Source: Acanthosepion esculentum (Eukaryota > Mollusca > Cephalopoda > Sepiida > Sepiidae). From it: a DNA stretch of 64,000 nucleotides. The position numbers were made by a program, and so were the translations under genes. Below are positions 11,981-24,629 of this stretch, one piece after another. Each line of letters begins with the position of its first letter. Position 1 is the stretch's first letter. Under the pieces are notes generated by a model that was not told the DNA's origin, made no database searches, and was given only the letters and a program-made list of their open reading frames with translations. Location: NCBI GenBank assembly GCA_964036315.1, contig OZ038500.1:61101446-61165445 (forward strand). The letters run 5' to 3'.

Positions 11981-14900
11981 GCTTGAAAAGCAGGCCAAAA
12001 GTTAAACCAAGCCTTGTGAGTGAAGTTTTGCAGCGAGGCGATAGCAGCGTACGACATTTTTTTAAAATGCCTGAAAACTGTACCATGATTTCACCCAAGC
12101 CTTGTGAGTGAAGTTTTGCAGCGAGGCGATAGCAGCGTACGACATTTTTTTTAAATGCCTGAAAACTGTACCATGTTTTCACCCAAGCCTTGTGAGGGAA
12201 GTTTTGCAGCGAAGCGATAGCAGCGTACGACATTTTTGAAAAATGCCTGAAAACTGTACCATGATTTCACCCAAGCCTTGTGAGTGAAGTTTTGCAGCGA
12301 GGCGATAGCAGCGTACGACATTTTTTTAAAATGCCTGAAAACTGTACCATGATTTCACCCAAGCCTTCTGAGTGAAATTTTGCAGCGAGGCGATAGCAGC
12401 GTACGACATTTTTTTAAAATGCCTGAAAACTGTACCATGATTTCACCCAAGCCTTGTGAGTGAAATTTTGCAGCGAGGCGATAGCAGCGTACGACATTTT
12501 TGAAAAATGCCTGAAAACTGTACCATGATTTCACCCAAGCCTTGTGAGTGAAATTTTGCAGCGAGGCGATAGCAGCGTACGACATTATTGAAAAATGTCT
12601 GAAAACTGTACCATGATTTCACCCAAGCCTTGTGAGTGACGTTTTGCAGCGAGGCGATAGCAGCGTACGACATTTTTTTAAAATGCCTGAAAACTGTACC
12701 ATGATTTCACCCAAGCCTTGTGAGTGAAATTTTGCAGCGAGGCGATAGCAGCGTACGACATTTTTGAAAAATGCCTGAAAACTGTACCATGATTTCACCC
12801 AAGCCTTGTGAGTGAAATTTTGCAGCGAGGCGATAGCAGCGTACGACATTATTGAAAAATGTCTGAAAACTGTACCATGATTTCACCCAAGCCTTGTGAG
12901 TGAAGTTTTGCAGCGAGGCGATAGCAGCGTACGACATTTTTTTAAAATGCCTGAAAACTGTACCATGATTTCACCCAAGCCTAGTGAGTGAAATTTTGCA
13001 GCGAGGCGATAGCAGCGTACGACATTTTTGAAAAATGCCTGAAAACAGTACCATGATTTCACCCAAGCCTTGTGAGTGAAATTTTGCAGCGAGGCGATAG
13101 CAGCGTACGACATTATTGAAAAATGCCTGAAAACTGTACCATGATTTCACCCAAGCCTTGTGAGTGAAATTTTGCAGCGAGGAGATAGCAGCGTACGACA
13201 TTATTGAAAAATGTCTGAAAACTGTACCATGATTTCACCCAAGCCTTGTGAGTGAAGTTTTGCAGCGAGGCGATAGCAGCGTACGACATTTTTTTAAAAT
13301 GCCTGAAAACTGTACCATGTTTTCACCCAAGCCTTGTGAGTGAAGTTTTGCAGCGGGGCGATAGCAGCGTACGACATTTTTGAAAAATGCCTGAAAACTG
13401 TACCATGATTTCACCCAAGCCTCGTGAGTGAAGTTTTGCAGCGAGGCGATAGCAGCGTACGACATTTTTTTAAAATGCCTGAAAACTGTACCATGATTTC
13501 ACCCAAGCCTTGTGAGTGAAATTTTGCAGCGAGGCGATAGCAGCGTACGACATTTTTGAAAAATGCCTGAAAACTGTACCATGATTTCACCCAAGCCTTG
13601 TGAGTGAAATTTTGCAGCGAAGCGATAGCAACGTACGACATTATTGAAAAATGTCTGAAAACTGTACCATGATTTCACCCAAGCCTTGTGAGTGAAGTTT
13701 TGCAGCGAGGCGATAGCAGCGTACGACATTTTTTTTAAATGCCTGAAAACTGTACCATGATTTCACCCAAGCCTAGTGAGTGAAATTTTGCAGCGAGGCG
13801 ATAGCAGCGTACGACATTTTTGAAAAATGCCTGAAAACTGTACCATGATTTCACCCAAGCCTTGTGAGTGAAATTTTGCAGCGAGGCGATAGCAGCGTAC
13901 GACATTATTGAAAAATGCCTGAAAACTGTACCATGATTTCACCCAAGCCTTGTGAGTGAAGTTTTGCAGCGAGGCGATAGCCGCGTACGACATTTTTTTA
14001 AAATGCCTGAAAACTGTACCATGATTTCACCCAAGCCTTGTGAGTGAAATTTTGCAGCGAGGCGATAGCAGCCTACGACATTTTTTTAAAATGCCTGAAA
14101 ACTGTACCATGATTTCACCCAAGCCTTGTGAGTGAAATTTTGCTGCGAGGCGATAGCAGCGTACGACATTTTTGAAAAATGCCTGAAAACTGTACCATGA
14201 TTTCACCCAAGCCTTGTGAGTGAAATTTTGCAGCGAGGCGATAGCAGCGTACGACATTATTGAAAAATGTCTGAAAACTGTACCAAGATTTCACCCAAGC
14301 CTTGTGAGTGAAGTTTTGCAGCGAGGCGATAGCAGCGTACGACATTTTTGAAAAATGCCTGAAAACTGTACCATGATTTCACCCAAGCCTTGTGAGTGAA
14401 ATTTTGCAGCGAGGCGATAGCAGCGTACGACATTATTGAAAAATGTCTGAAAACTGTACCATGATTTCACCCAAGCCTTGTGAGTGAAGTTTTGCGGCGA
14501 GGCGATAGCAGCGTACGACATTTTTTTAAAATGCCTGAAAACTGTACCATGATTTCACCCAAGCCTTGTGAGTGAAGTTTTGCAGCGAGGCGATAGCAGC
14601 GTACGACATTTTTGTAAAATGCCTGAAAACTGTACCATGATTTCACCCAAGCCTTGTGAGTGAAATTTTGCAGCGAGGCGATAGCAGCGTACGACATTTT
14701 TGAAAAATGCCTGAAAACTGTACCATGATTTCATCCAAGCCTTGTGAGTGAAATTTTGCAGCGAGGCGATAGCAGCGTACGACATTATTGAAAAATGTCT
14801 GAAAACTGTACCATGATTTCACCCAAGCCTTGTGAGTGACGTTTTGCAGCGAGGCGATAGCAGCGTACGACATTTTTTTAAAATGCCTGAAAACTGTACC

Positions 14901-17900
14901 ATGATTTCACCCAAGCCTTGTGAGTGAAATTTTGCAGCGAGGCGATAGCAGCGTACGACATTTTTGAAAAACGCCTGAAAACTGTACCATGATTTCACCC
15001 AAGCCTTGTGAGTGAAATTTTGCAGCGAGGCGATAGCAGCGTACGACATTATTGAAAAATGTCTGAAAACTGTACCATGATTTCACCCAAGCCTTGTGAG
15101 TGAAGTTTTGCAGCGAGGCGATAGCAGCGTACGACATTTTTTTAAAATGCCTGAAAACTGTACCATGATTTCACCCAAGCCTTGTGAGTGAAATTTTGCA
15201 GCGAGGCGATAGCAGCGTACAACATTATTGAAAAATGTCTGAAAACTGTACCATGATTTCACCCAAGCCTTGTGAGTGAAGTTTTGCAGCGAGGCGATAG
15301 CAGCGTACTACATTTTTTTAAAATGCCTGAAAACTGTACCATGTTTTCACCCAAGCCTTGTGAGTGAAGTTTTGCAGCGGGGCTATAGCAGCGTACGACA
15401 TTTTTGAAAAATGCCTGAAAACTGTACCATGATTTCACCCAAGCCTTGTGAGTGAAGTTTTGCAGCGAGGCGATAGCAGCGTACGACATTTTTTTAAAAT
15501 GCCTGAAAACTGTACCATGATTTCACCCAAGCCTTGTGAGTGAAGTTTTGCAGCGAGGCGATAGCAGCGTACGACATTTTTTTAAAATGCCTGAAAACTG
15601 TACCATGATTTCACCCAAGCCTTGTGGGTGAAATTTTGCAGCGAGGCGATAGCAGCGTACGACATTTTTGAAAAATGCCTGAAAACTGTACCATGATTTC
15701 ACCCAAGCCTTGTGAGTGAAGTTTTGCAGCGAGGCGATAGCAGCGTACGACATTTTTTTAAAATGCCTGAAAACTGTACCATGTTTTCACCCAAGCCTTG
15801 TGAGGGAAGTTTTGCAGCGAGGCGATAGCAGCGTACGACATTTTTGAAAAATGCCTGAAAACTGTACCATGATTTCACCCAAGCCTTGTGAGTGAAGTTT
15901 TGCAGCGAGGCGATAGCAGCGTACGACATTTTTTTAAAATGCCTGAAAACTGTACCATGATTTCACCCAAGCCTTGTGAGTGAAGTTTTGCAGCGAGGCG
16001 ATAGCAGCGTACGACATTTTTGTAAAATGCCTGAAAACTGTACCATGATTTCACCCAAGCCTTGTGAGTGAAATTTTGCAGCGAGGCTATAGCAGCGTAC
16101 GACATTTTTGAAAAATGCCTGAAAACTGTACCATGATTTCATCCAAGCCTTGTGAGTGAAACTTTGCAGCGAGGCGATAGCAGCGTACGACATTATTGAA
16201 AAATGTCTGAAAACTGTACCATGATTTCACCCAAGCCTTGTGAGTGACGTTTTGCAGCGAGGCGATAGCAGCGTACGACATTTTTTTAAAATGCCTGAAA
16301 ACTGTACCATGATTTCACTCAAGCCTTGTGAGTGAAATTTTGCAGCGAGGCGATAGCAGCGTACGACATTTTTGAAAAACGCCTGAAAACTGTACCATGA
16401 TTTCACCCAAGCCTTGTGAGTGAAATTTTGCAGCGAGGCGATAGCAGCGTACGACATTATTGAAAAATGTCTGAAAACTGTACCATGATTTCACCCAAGC
16501 CTTGTGAGTGAAGTTTTGCAGCGAGGCGATAGCAGCGTACGACATTTTTTTAAAATGCCTGAAAACTGTACCATGATTTCACCCAAGCCTTGTGAGTGAA
16601 ATTTTGCAGCGAGGCGATAGCAGCGTACAACATTATTGAAAAATGTCTGAAAACTGTACCATGATTTCACCCAAGCCTTGTGAGTGAAGTTTTGCAGCAA
16701 GGCGATAGCAGCGTACGACATTTTTTTAAAATGCCTGAAAACTGTACCATGTTTTCACCCAAGCCTTGTGAGTGAAGTTTTGCAGCGGGGCTATAGCAGC
16801 GTACGACATTTTTGAAAAATGCCTGAAAACTGTACCATGATTTCACCCAAGCCTTGTGAGTGAAGTTTTGCAGCGAGGCGATAGCAGCGTACGACATTTT
16901 TTTAAAATGCCTGAAAACTGTACCATGATTTCACCCAATCCTTGTGAGTGAAGTTTTGCAGCGAGGCGATAGCAGCGTACGACATTTTTTTAAAATGCCT
17001 GAAAACTGTACCATGATTTCACCCAAGCCTTGTGGGTGAAATTTTGCAGCGAGGCGATAGCAGCGTACGACATTTTTGAAAAATGCCTGAAAACTGTACC
17101 ATGATTTCACCCAAGCCTTGTGAGTGAAATTTTGCAGCGAGGCGATAGCAGCGTACGACATTATTGAAAAATGTCTGAAAACTGTACCATGATTTCACCC
17201 AAGCCTTGTGAGTGACGTTTTGCAGCGAGGCGATAGCAGCGTACGACATTTTTTAAAATGCCTGAAAACTGTACCATGATTTCACCCAAGCCTTGTGAGT
17301 GAAATTTTGCAGCGAGGCGATAGCAGCGTACGACATTTTTGAAAAATGCCTGAAAACTGTACCATGATTTCACCCAAGCCTTGTGAGTGAAATTTTGCAG
17401 CGAGGCGATAGCAACGTACGACATTATTGAAAAATGTCTGAAAACTGTACCATGATTTCACCCAAGCCTTGTGAGTGAAGTTTTGCAGCGAGGCGATAGC
17501 AGCGTACGACATTTTTTTAAAATGCCTGAAAACTGTACCATGATTTCACCCAAGCCTAGTGAGTGAAATTTTGCAGCGAGGCGATAGCAGCGTACGACAT
17601 TTTTGAAAAATGCCTGAAAACTGTACCATGATTTCACCCAAGCCTTGTGAGTGAAATTTTGCAGCGAGGCGATAGCAGCGTACGACATTATTGAAAAATG
17701 TCTGAAAACTGTACCATGATTTCACCCAAGCCTTGTGAGTGAAGTTTTGCAGCGAGGCGATAGCAGCGTACGACATTTTTTTAAAATGCCTGAAAACTGT
17801 ACCATGATTTCACCCAAGCCTTCTGAGTGAAATTTTGCAGCGAGGCGATAGCAGCCTACGACATTTTTTTAAAATGCCTGAAAACTGTACCATGATTTCA

Positions 17901-20900
17901 CCCAAGCCTTGTGAGTGAAATTTTGCTGCGAGGCGATAGCAGCGTACGACATTTTTGAAAAATGCCTGAAAACTGTACCATGATTTCACCCAAGCCTTGT
18001 GAGTGAAATTTTGCAGCGAGGCGATAGCAGCGTACGACATTATTGAAAAATATCTGAAAACTGTACCATGATTTCACCCAAGCCTTGTGAGTGAAATTTT
18101 GCAGCGAGGCGATAGCAGCGTTCGACATTATTGAAAAATGTCTGAAAACTGTACCATGATTTCACCCAAGCCTTGTGAGTGAAGTTTTACAGCGAGGCGA
18201 TAGCAGCGTACGACATTTTTTTAAAATGCCTGAAAACTGTACCATGATTTCACCCAAGCCTAGTGAGTGAAATTTTGCAGCGAGGCGATAGCAGCGTACG
18301 ACATTTTTGAAAAATGCCTGAAAACTGTACCATGATTTCACCCAAGCCTTGTGAGTGAAGTTTTGCAGCGAGGCGATAGCAGCGTACGACATTTTTTTAA
18401 AATGCCTGAAAACTGTACCATGTTTTCACCCAAGCCTTGTGAGGGAAGTTTTGCAGCGAGGCGATAGCAGCGTACGACATTTTTGAAAAATGCCTGAAAA
18501 CTGTACCATGATTTCACCCAAGCCTTGTGAGTGAAGTTTTGCAGCGAGGCGATAGCAGCGTACGACATTTTTTTAAAATGCCTGAAAACTGTACCATGAT
18601 TTCACCCAAGCCTTGTGAGTGAAGTTTTGCAGCGAGGCGATAGCAGCGTACGACATTTTTTTAAAATGCCTGAAAACTGTACCATGATTTCACCCAAGCC
18701 TTGTGAGTGAAATTTTGCAGCGAGGCGATAGCAGCGTACGACATTTTTGAAAAATGCCTGAAAACTGTACCATGATTTCACCCAAGCCTTGTGAGTGAAA
18801 TTTTGCAGCGAGGCGATAGCAGCGTACGACATTATTGAAAAATGTCTGAAAACTGTACCATGATTTCACCCAAGCCTTGTGAGTGACGTTTTGCAGCGAG
18901 GCGATAGCAGCGTACGACATTTTTTTAAAATGCCTGAAAACTGTACCATGATTTCACCCAAGCCTTGTGAGTGAAATTTTGCAGCGAGGCGATAGCAGCG
19001 TACGACATTTTTGAAAAATGCCTGAAAACTGTACCATGATTTCACCCAAGCCTTGTGAGTGAAATTTTGCAGCGAGGCGATAGCAGCGTACGACATTATT
19101 GAAAAATGTCTGAAAACTGTACCATGATTTCACCCAAGCCTTGTGAGTGAAGTTTTGCAGCGAGGCGATAGCAGCGTACGACATTTTTTTAAAATGCCTG
19201 AAAACTGTACCATGATTTCACCCAAGCCTAGTGAGTGAAATTTTGCAGCGAGGCGATAGCAGCGTACGACATTTTTGAAAAATGCCTGAAAACTGTACCA
19301 TGATTTCACCCAAGCCTTGTGAGTGAAATTTTGCAGCGAGGCGATAGCAGCGTACGACATTATTGAAAAATGTCTGAAAACTGTACCATGATTTCACCCA
19401 AGCCTTGTGAGTGAAGTTTTGCAGCGAGGCGATAGCAGCGTACGACATTTTTTTAAAATGCCTGAAAACTGTACCATGATTTCACCCAAGCCTTGTGAGT
19501 GAAATTTTGCAGCGAGGCGATAGCAGCCTACGACATTTTTGAAAAATGCCTGAAAACTGTACCATGATTTCACCCAAGCCTTGTGAGTGAAATTTTGCTG
19601 CGAGGCGATAGCAGCGTACGACATTTTTTTAAAATGCCTGAAAACTGTACCATGATTTCACCCAAGCCTTGTGAGTGAAATTTTGCAGCGAGGCGATAGC
19701 AGCGTACGACATTATTGAAAAATGTCTGAAAACTGTACCATGATTTCACGCAAGCCTTGTGAGTGAAGTTTTCCAGCGAGGCGATAGCAGCGTACGACAT
19801 TTTTTTAAAATGCCTGAAAACTGTACCATGTTTTCACCCAAGCCTTGTGAGTGAAGTTTTGCAGCGGGGCGATAGCAGCGTACGACATTTTTGAAAAATG
19901 CCTGAAAACTGTACCATGATTTCACCCAAGCCTTGTGAGTGAAGTTTTGCAGCGAGGCGATAGCAGCGTACGACATTTTTTTAAAATGCCTGAAAACTGT
20001 ACCATGATTTCACCCAAGCCTTGTGAGTGAAGTTTTGCAGCGAGGCGATAGCAGCGTACGACATTTTTTTTAAATGCCTGAAAACTGTACCATGATTTCA
20101 CCCAAGCCTTGTGGGTGAAATTTTGCAGCGAGGCGATAGCAGCGTACGACATTTTTGAAAAATGCCTGAAAACTGTACCATGATTTCACCCAAGCCTTGT
20201 GAGTGAAATTTTGCAGCGAGGCGATAGCAGCGTACGACATTATTGAAAAATGTCTGAAAACTGTACCATGATTTCACCCAAGCCTTGTGAGTGACGTTTT
20301 GCAGCGAGGCGATAGCAGCGTACGACATTTTTTAAAATGCCTGAAAACTGTACCATGATTTCACCCAAGCCTTGTGAGTGAAATTTTGCAGCGAGGCGAT
20401 AGCAGCGTACGACATTTTTGAAAAATGCCTGAAAACTGTACCATGATTTCACCCAAGCCTTGTGAGTGAAATTTTGCAGCGAGGCGATAGCAACGTACGA
20501 CATTATTGAAAAATGTCTGAAAACTGTACCATGATTTCACCCAAGCCTTGTGAGTGAAGTTTTGCAGCGAGGCGATAGCAGCGTACGACATTTTTTTAAA
20601 ATGCCTGAAAACTGTACCATGATTTCACCCAAGCCTAGTGAGTGAAATTTTGCAGCGAGGCGATAGCAGCGTACGACATTTTTGAAAAATGCCTGAAAAC
20701 TGTACCATGATTTCACCCAAGCCTTGTGAGTGAAATTTTGCAGCGAGGCGATAGCAGCGTACGACATTATTGAAAAATGTCTGAAAACTGTACCATGATT
20801 TCACCCAAGCCTTGTGAGTGAAGTTTTGCAGCGAGGCGATAGCAGCGTACGACATTTTTTTTAAATGCCTGAAAACTGTACCATGATTTCACCCAAGCCT

Positions 20901-21089
20901 TCTGAGTGAAATTTTGCAGCGAGGCGATAGCAGCCTACGACATTTTTTTAAAATGCCTGAAAACTGTACCATGATTTCACCCAAGCCTTGTGAGTGAAAT
21001 TTTGCTGCGAGGCGATAGCAGCGTACGACATTTTTGAAAAATGCCTGAAAACTGTACCATGATTTCACCCAAGCCTTGTGAGTGAAATT
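11981..21089. repeat. 88-bp satellite array with higher-order structure
   Basis: About 103 tandem units of 88 bp containing CCCAAGCCTTGTGAGTGAA and GCAGCGAGGCGATAGCAGCG. Three unit classes differ at the junction (CATTTTTTTAAAATGCC, CATTTTTGAAAAATGCC, CATTATTGAAAAATGTC) and often alternate as 264-bp trimers. Longer blocks recur at 1,408 bp (16 units) and about 3,079 bp (35 units minus one base). The first unit is divergent and the last is cut within the AGTGAAATT stretch. The repeated 76-residue minus-strand frames are not a gene: 88 is not a multiple of 3, so each frame stops after about 2.6 units. Confidence 0.98.
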
Positions 21090-21390
21090 GAGTAAACGGA
21101 ACTCATTGCCAGCCGTCGAAGGCTGTAGCCAGCACGATGTCAAAAGTCATTGTATCCGAGGATTTGTGCGCGATGTCCTTAATCAGTTTGTTGGTCTTCC
21201 AAGATAACACGCACTCTCGCAGAAACTATAACTCAGGTCTGCTCAGTATAGTTACAATATAAAGCACAGGTGTAATCTGTGGGTGTTGAACAAACAAAAA
21301 TATACCTGAGCATGCGTCTGCAATAGGGATTGGTAAACCGCCCAAGTAAACGGGTATCCTCGGATAGGAGTGACCAGCTATATTTTTACA
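21090..21390 (+). repeat. Unclassified interspersed repeat, copy 1
   Basis: Starts where the satellite stops. It aligns by eye with 30258-30610: shared order AGCAC.ATGTCA.AAGTCAT, then TATACCTGAGCATGCGTCTG (second copy TATGCCTGAACGGGCGTCTG), then GGGTATCCTCGGATAGGA-like versus GCGCGTAGTCGGAAATG. Non-coding; class unknown. Confidence 0.6.
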
Positions 21391-21732
21391 CTGATGGAAA
21401 TATCAAAATATTGTGTAGTTTTTTTTATAACGTGCTTTTTTGACATGTGATTTATGTCAGGAAATACTAGATAAACTGAAAAAAAAACAATGCCAATAAG
21501 TAAACGTTATTCTAAAAGAAATAGATCTGAGATGACTCCAAAATGAAGGGGCTCCTAAGAAATACTAATTCAGGCTAAGCACTCGGTATCACAACAGAGC
21601 ATCAGATAAGCTAAGTGAATCAGATGAAAATTCGCATATGAAAACATTATAATTCTAGTAGCGACTTCTCAAAATATGCTTTCATTTTTCATGGCATGGT
21701 AATAAACACAGACACATGAAAATATATGCCGT
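21391..21732. other. AT-rich spacer, nothing recognised
   Basis: No repeat or coding signature seen. Confidence 0.5.
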
Positions 21733-22372
21733 GTGTAACAGCAAAATTGTCTAAATCGTGTAACAGAAAAATTGTCCAATTGTTAGATTAAGCTTTGAAA
21801 CGTTGTATCTTAGAAATGATTAAATATATCTTTTCCAATTTTCCAAGGTTTTTATAATGCTAGTTTGAACAATAATCTCTTTGGACTGCCGTAGCTGAAA
21901 CTCCTCCCTCACGTCCCAAATTTCTTATGCATTGAGTTGGATCTTTTCTAATTGATCTCTTTAGATCTAAGTTGAAATGATAATCCTTCTTTCTGTTTTG
22001 GCCTCCTGATCCAGTTTTCCTCTCTACTGTTCCTACTTTTTAAAACTTATTCACCGTTCTCTTTATGGTTCTTGAATAGACTTTGAAGACAGAAACCAGA
22101 GTATGAATGTTGGTACCATTACTGAAGGCCTGAATGATTTTTTTTCGTTTCAGCATTGCTCAGTTGAGACGGCATACAGGGAAAGACAGAATATGATTAA
22201 ATCTGTTCTCTTCACAGCTGAATAACTCGAAAGTGTTATCAATGATCCTAATACTTTCAAGATGGGTAAGCGCCTTATTTGAAAAGCTAGAAAAAAGAAT
22301 CTCTATAAGTTGAATGTTTTTTAGATATTAAACATTTTGCGTGATGGACAATTATCACATGCTGTTACATGA
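21733..22372 (-). mobile_element. IS630/Tc1-type DNA transposon relic, copy 1
   Basis: Ends resemble inverted repeats: TGTAACAGCAAAATTGTC on the left and the complement of TGTAACAGCATGTG on the right. Inside, the minus strand encodes a helix-turn-helix transposase N-terminus (IHTLVSVFKVYSRTIKRTVN near 22120-22060, then a KTGSGGQNRKK-like linker). Only the DNA-binding part is recognisable; the DDE catalytic part is missing or decayed. A second copy lies at 44235-44760. Confidence 0.65.
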
Positions 22373-22399
22373 CTTGGACAATTTTGCTGATGCACCCAG

Positions 22400-22403
<4 letters not shown>

Positions 22404-22468
<65 letters not shown>
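22404..22468. repeat. (TA)n microsatellite
   Basis: Pure TA run directly abutting a foldback element. Confidence 0.98.
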
Positions 22469-22471
<3 letters not shown>

Positions 22472-22602
22472 GAAATATAGTCTTAAAGTGTGCTATATTT
22501 ATGGGATAAAATGCTCAATATCAGAGATAGAGCGTGTGTAAATATAAAAGTGAACACAGAAGTCAACACTTAGAGGCCTCTAGCTGTTGACTTCTATGTT
22601 CA

Positions 22603-22605
<3 letters not shown>
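22469..22605. mobile_element. Foldback element in (TA)n, short copy
   Basis: Has the family leader (GTGTGCTATATTTATGGGAT, ATCAGAGATAGAGCGTG), then a hairpin: AAAAGTGAACACAGAAGTCA pairs with TGACTTCTATGTTCACTTTT about 20 bases later. (TA)n lies on both sides. The inner part seen in longer copies (ATGCTGGACGCAATCG) is deleted. Confidence 0.7.

Positions 22606-22663
<58 letters not shown>
22606..22663. repeat. (TA)n microsatellite
   Basis: Right-flanking TA run of the foldback element. Confidence 0.98.
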
Positions 22664-22665
<2 letters not shown>

Positions 22666-22798
22666 GAAACCCAAATTTACCACATTCGAATAGCTATTTC
22701 CGCTATTTCCGCCAACAAGAAGACCTATATTGGCATTGTCAACTCAGAATTGTGAAGGAAGAAGCTTAAAATGTCAACATTCAAAAAATAAAAATATA

Positions 22799-22938
22799 GA
22801 AGAAGAAGAAGAAGAAGAAGAAGAAGAAGAAGAAGAAGAAGAAGGAGGAGGAGCAGAAGAAGAAGAAGAAGAAGAAGAAGAAGAAGAAGAAGAAGAAGAA
22901 GAAGAAGAAGAAGAAGAAGAAGAAGAAGAAGAAGAAGA
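22799..22938. repeat. (GAA)n microsatellite
   Basis: Nearly pure GAA with a GGAGGAGGAGCA interruption near 22843-22855; one strand is all purine and could form a triplex. The Glu, Ser, Leu and Phe homopolymer frames over it are artefacts. Confidence 0.98.
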
Positions 22939-23304
22939 AATAAGAAAGAAGAAATAAACAAGAAAGCAAGCGGGACGCATTAGATTAAACCAACATCCCG
23001 TATCATGGAGGGGAAAGTGAAAGTGTTTGGCTCAAAGAGACAGTTAATATAACATTGAACTATATTTTAAAATATTAACATGCCACGTCAGGTTGAAAAA
23101 AATCACAAAATGAAAGACAAGAGTTCAAACAATTTTAAAAATTAAAATGAGAAATAGTGAATATTAGTTATAAGGAAAGAACAAAAAATATCTTTTCACC
23201 TTTTTAAGAAAAAAACATAATTTTCAAATCTATGCTTGCAAAAATATAGGAAAAATAATTACCATAAAGGGATTATATAATGAAAAATTATTTAAAATTT
23301 AAGA
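22939..23304. other. AT-rich spacer, nothing recognised
   Basis: No signature seen. Confidence 0.5.
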
Positions 23305-23415
<111 letters not shown>

Positions 23416-23534
23416 ATATAACAGACAATGAATGTCTATCATGTCTGGTCATGAGCCGTTCTAATGTTCAAATGTTTGCTTTAATCTCTGGTGAAAATAA
23501 AAATAACAACATTTGGATGTTTTTTATTAAGTTG

Positions 23535-23572
23535 GTCGTAAGCTTTCGGCTCACATAACCCATCCTCAGAAT
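23535..23572 (-). ncRNA. Decayed hammerhead motif, Penelope type
   Basis: The minus strand reads CTGAGGA, a loop region ending GTGAGCC, then GAAAGCTTA. It matches the intact motif at 52444 but stem II is mutated (GGGTTATGTGAGCC), so cleavage is unlikely. Confidence 0.45.
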
Positions 23573-23851
23573 AGTTATACAGGCATATAGAGATATAAAG
23601 ATATCCACCGTGAAAGATGATATTTTGTTATTTTGACATAGAAAATTGCTATGCGACGATAACGGTCGCGTAATAGCAGACGCATATCGTAAGTTTAAGA
23701 TGCAGTTCTATGACGTCATACCACGTGATAGACCGAGGTATTACAACAGAATCAATGTCTAGATACTATGTAATGTGTTGTGACTGACAATATTGCTGAT
23801 TCTTATTTACACTATTTACATCGTTCGGTTTGTTGTCCTCATCTTTGCCAT

Positions 23852-23899
23852 ATTCACGACGTTTCGGTCGTTGTACGCTCCGACCTTCTTCAGGTGATT
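23852..23899 (-). ncRNA. Hammerhead ribozyme, minimal Penelope type
   Basis: All core elements are present on the minus strand: CTGAAGA (23893-23887); stem II GGTCG/CGACC closing a 10-nt loop; GAAA (23865-23862); a palindromic 2-bp stem III made by ACGT; and H17 = C at 23858, so predicted cleavage falls between 23858 and 23857. Stem I pairs CAC and the next base with GTGA. The loopless stem III fits motifs thought to act as dimers, as described for Penelope-like elements. No Penelope coding sequence adjoins it. Confidence 0.65.
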
Positions 23900-23934
23900 G
23901 GAATTTCGAACTGAACCCTTTACTTTGTCCACTG

Positions 23935-24534
23935 GGGTAGATTGTTCAAGTGGGCTAAATTGTTTAAAGAAGGACGGAGCAATGTTGAGGACGAAGACAG
24001 GCATGGGAGGCCTACAGAAGTGAGGTCTCCTGAGGTGATCGAATCAGTCAATGACCTCATTCAGTCTGACAGAAGGGTGACAGTGGATGACATTGACTTT
24101 GCGCTTATCTGTTAGGACAGCACACAAGGTCATCTGCCGATGGGTGCCAAAGATGCTTACTGCAGAGCACAAACAGCACATCAGCCCAAACGCTGCAGAC
24201 CATCAACGAGCTGGGCTGGGAACTGCTCCCTCATCCCCTTTACAGCCCAGACCTTGCCCCTTCAGACTTTCACCTGTTTGGTCCCTTGAAAGCGTCCACG
24301 AGAGGCACGAAGTTTAAAAGTGACGATGAAGTCAAAAGTGTTGTGAGCGACTGGCTGAGACATCAGTCCAAAGATTTTTACTCTGAGGAATACGGAAGCT
24401 TGTTCACATATGGGAAAAGTGTGTGACAGTGCTGGGAGACTACGTTGAAAATTAAAAAAAGAAAGAAAGTAAGCTTCTATCTGTATTAGAAGTCCTTATA
24501 CCGAAAAATTCACCTTATTTATTGAATGACCCAC

Positions 24535-24536
<2 letters not shown>
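23935..24536 (+). mobile_element. mariner transposon relic, internal deletions
   Basis: Plus-strand frames show mariner transposase pieces in order: WAKLFKEGRS-like DNA-binding end with RPTEVRSPEVIESVNDLIQ (about 23965-24065), VCRWVPKMLTAEHK (about 24130-24178), then the catalytic-domain end with SPDLAPSDFHLFGPLKAS (about 24240-24298) and a C-terminus near 24420. The right terminus GGTGAATTTTTCGGTATAAG (complement, near 24495-24515) matches the left end of the copy at 41237. The first two catalytic aspartates are lost with the deleted middle. Confidence 0.85.

Positions 24537-24545
<9 letters not shown>

Positions 24546-24627
<82 letters not shown>
24546..24627. repeat. (TA)n microsatellite
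   Basis: Long TA run preceded by a few GT units; it abuts the hammerhead-bearing repeat. Confidence 0.98.

Positions 24628-24629
<2 letters not shown>

Noticed and set aside
11949..21143. Dozens of 76-codon minus-strand open frames
   Set aside because: They are the 88-bp satellite read in rotating frames; no start context, no variation pattern of coding sequence.
22725..22980. Poly-Glu, poly-Ser, poly-Leu and poly-Phe frames
   Set aside because: All are translations of the (GAA)n tract.
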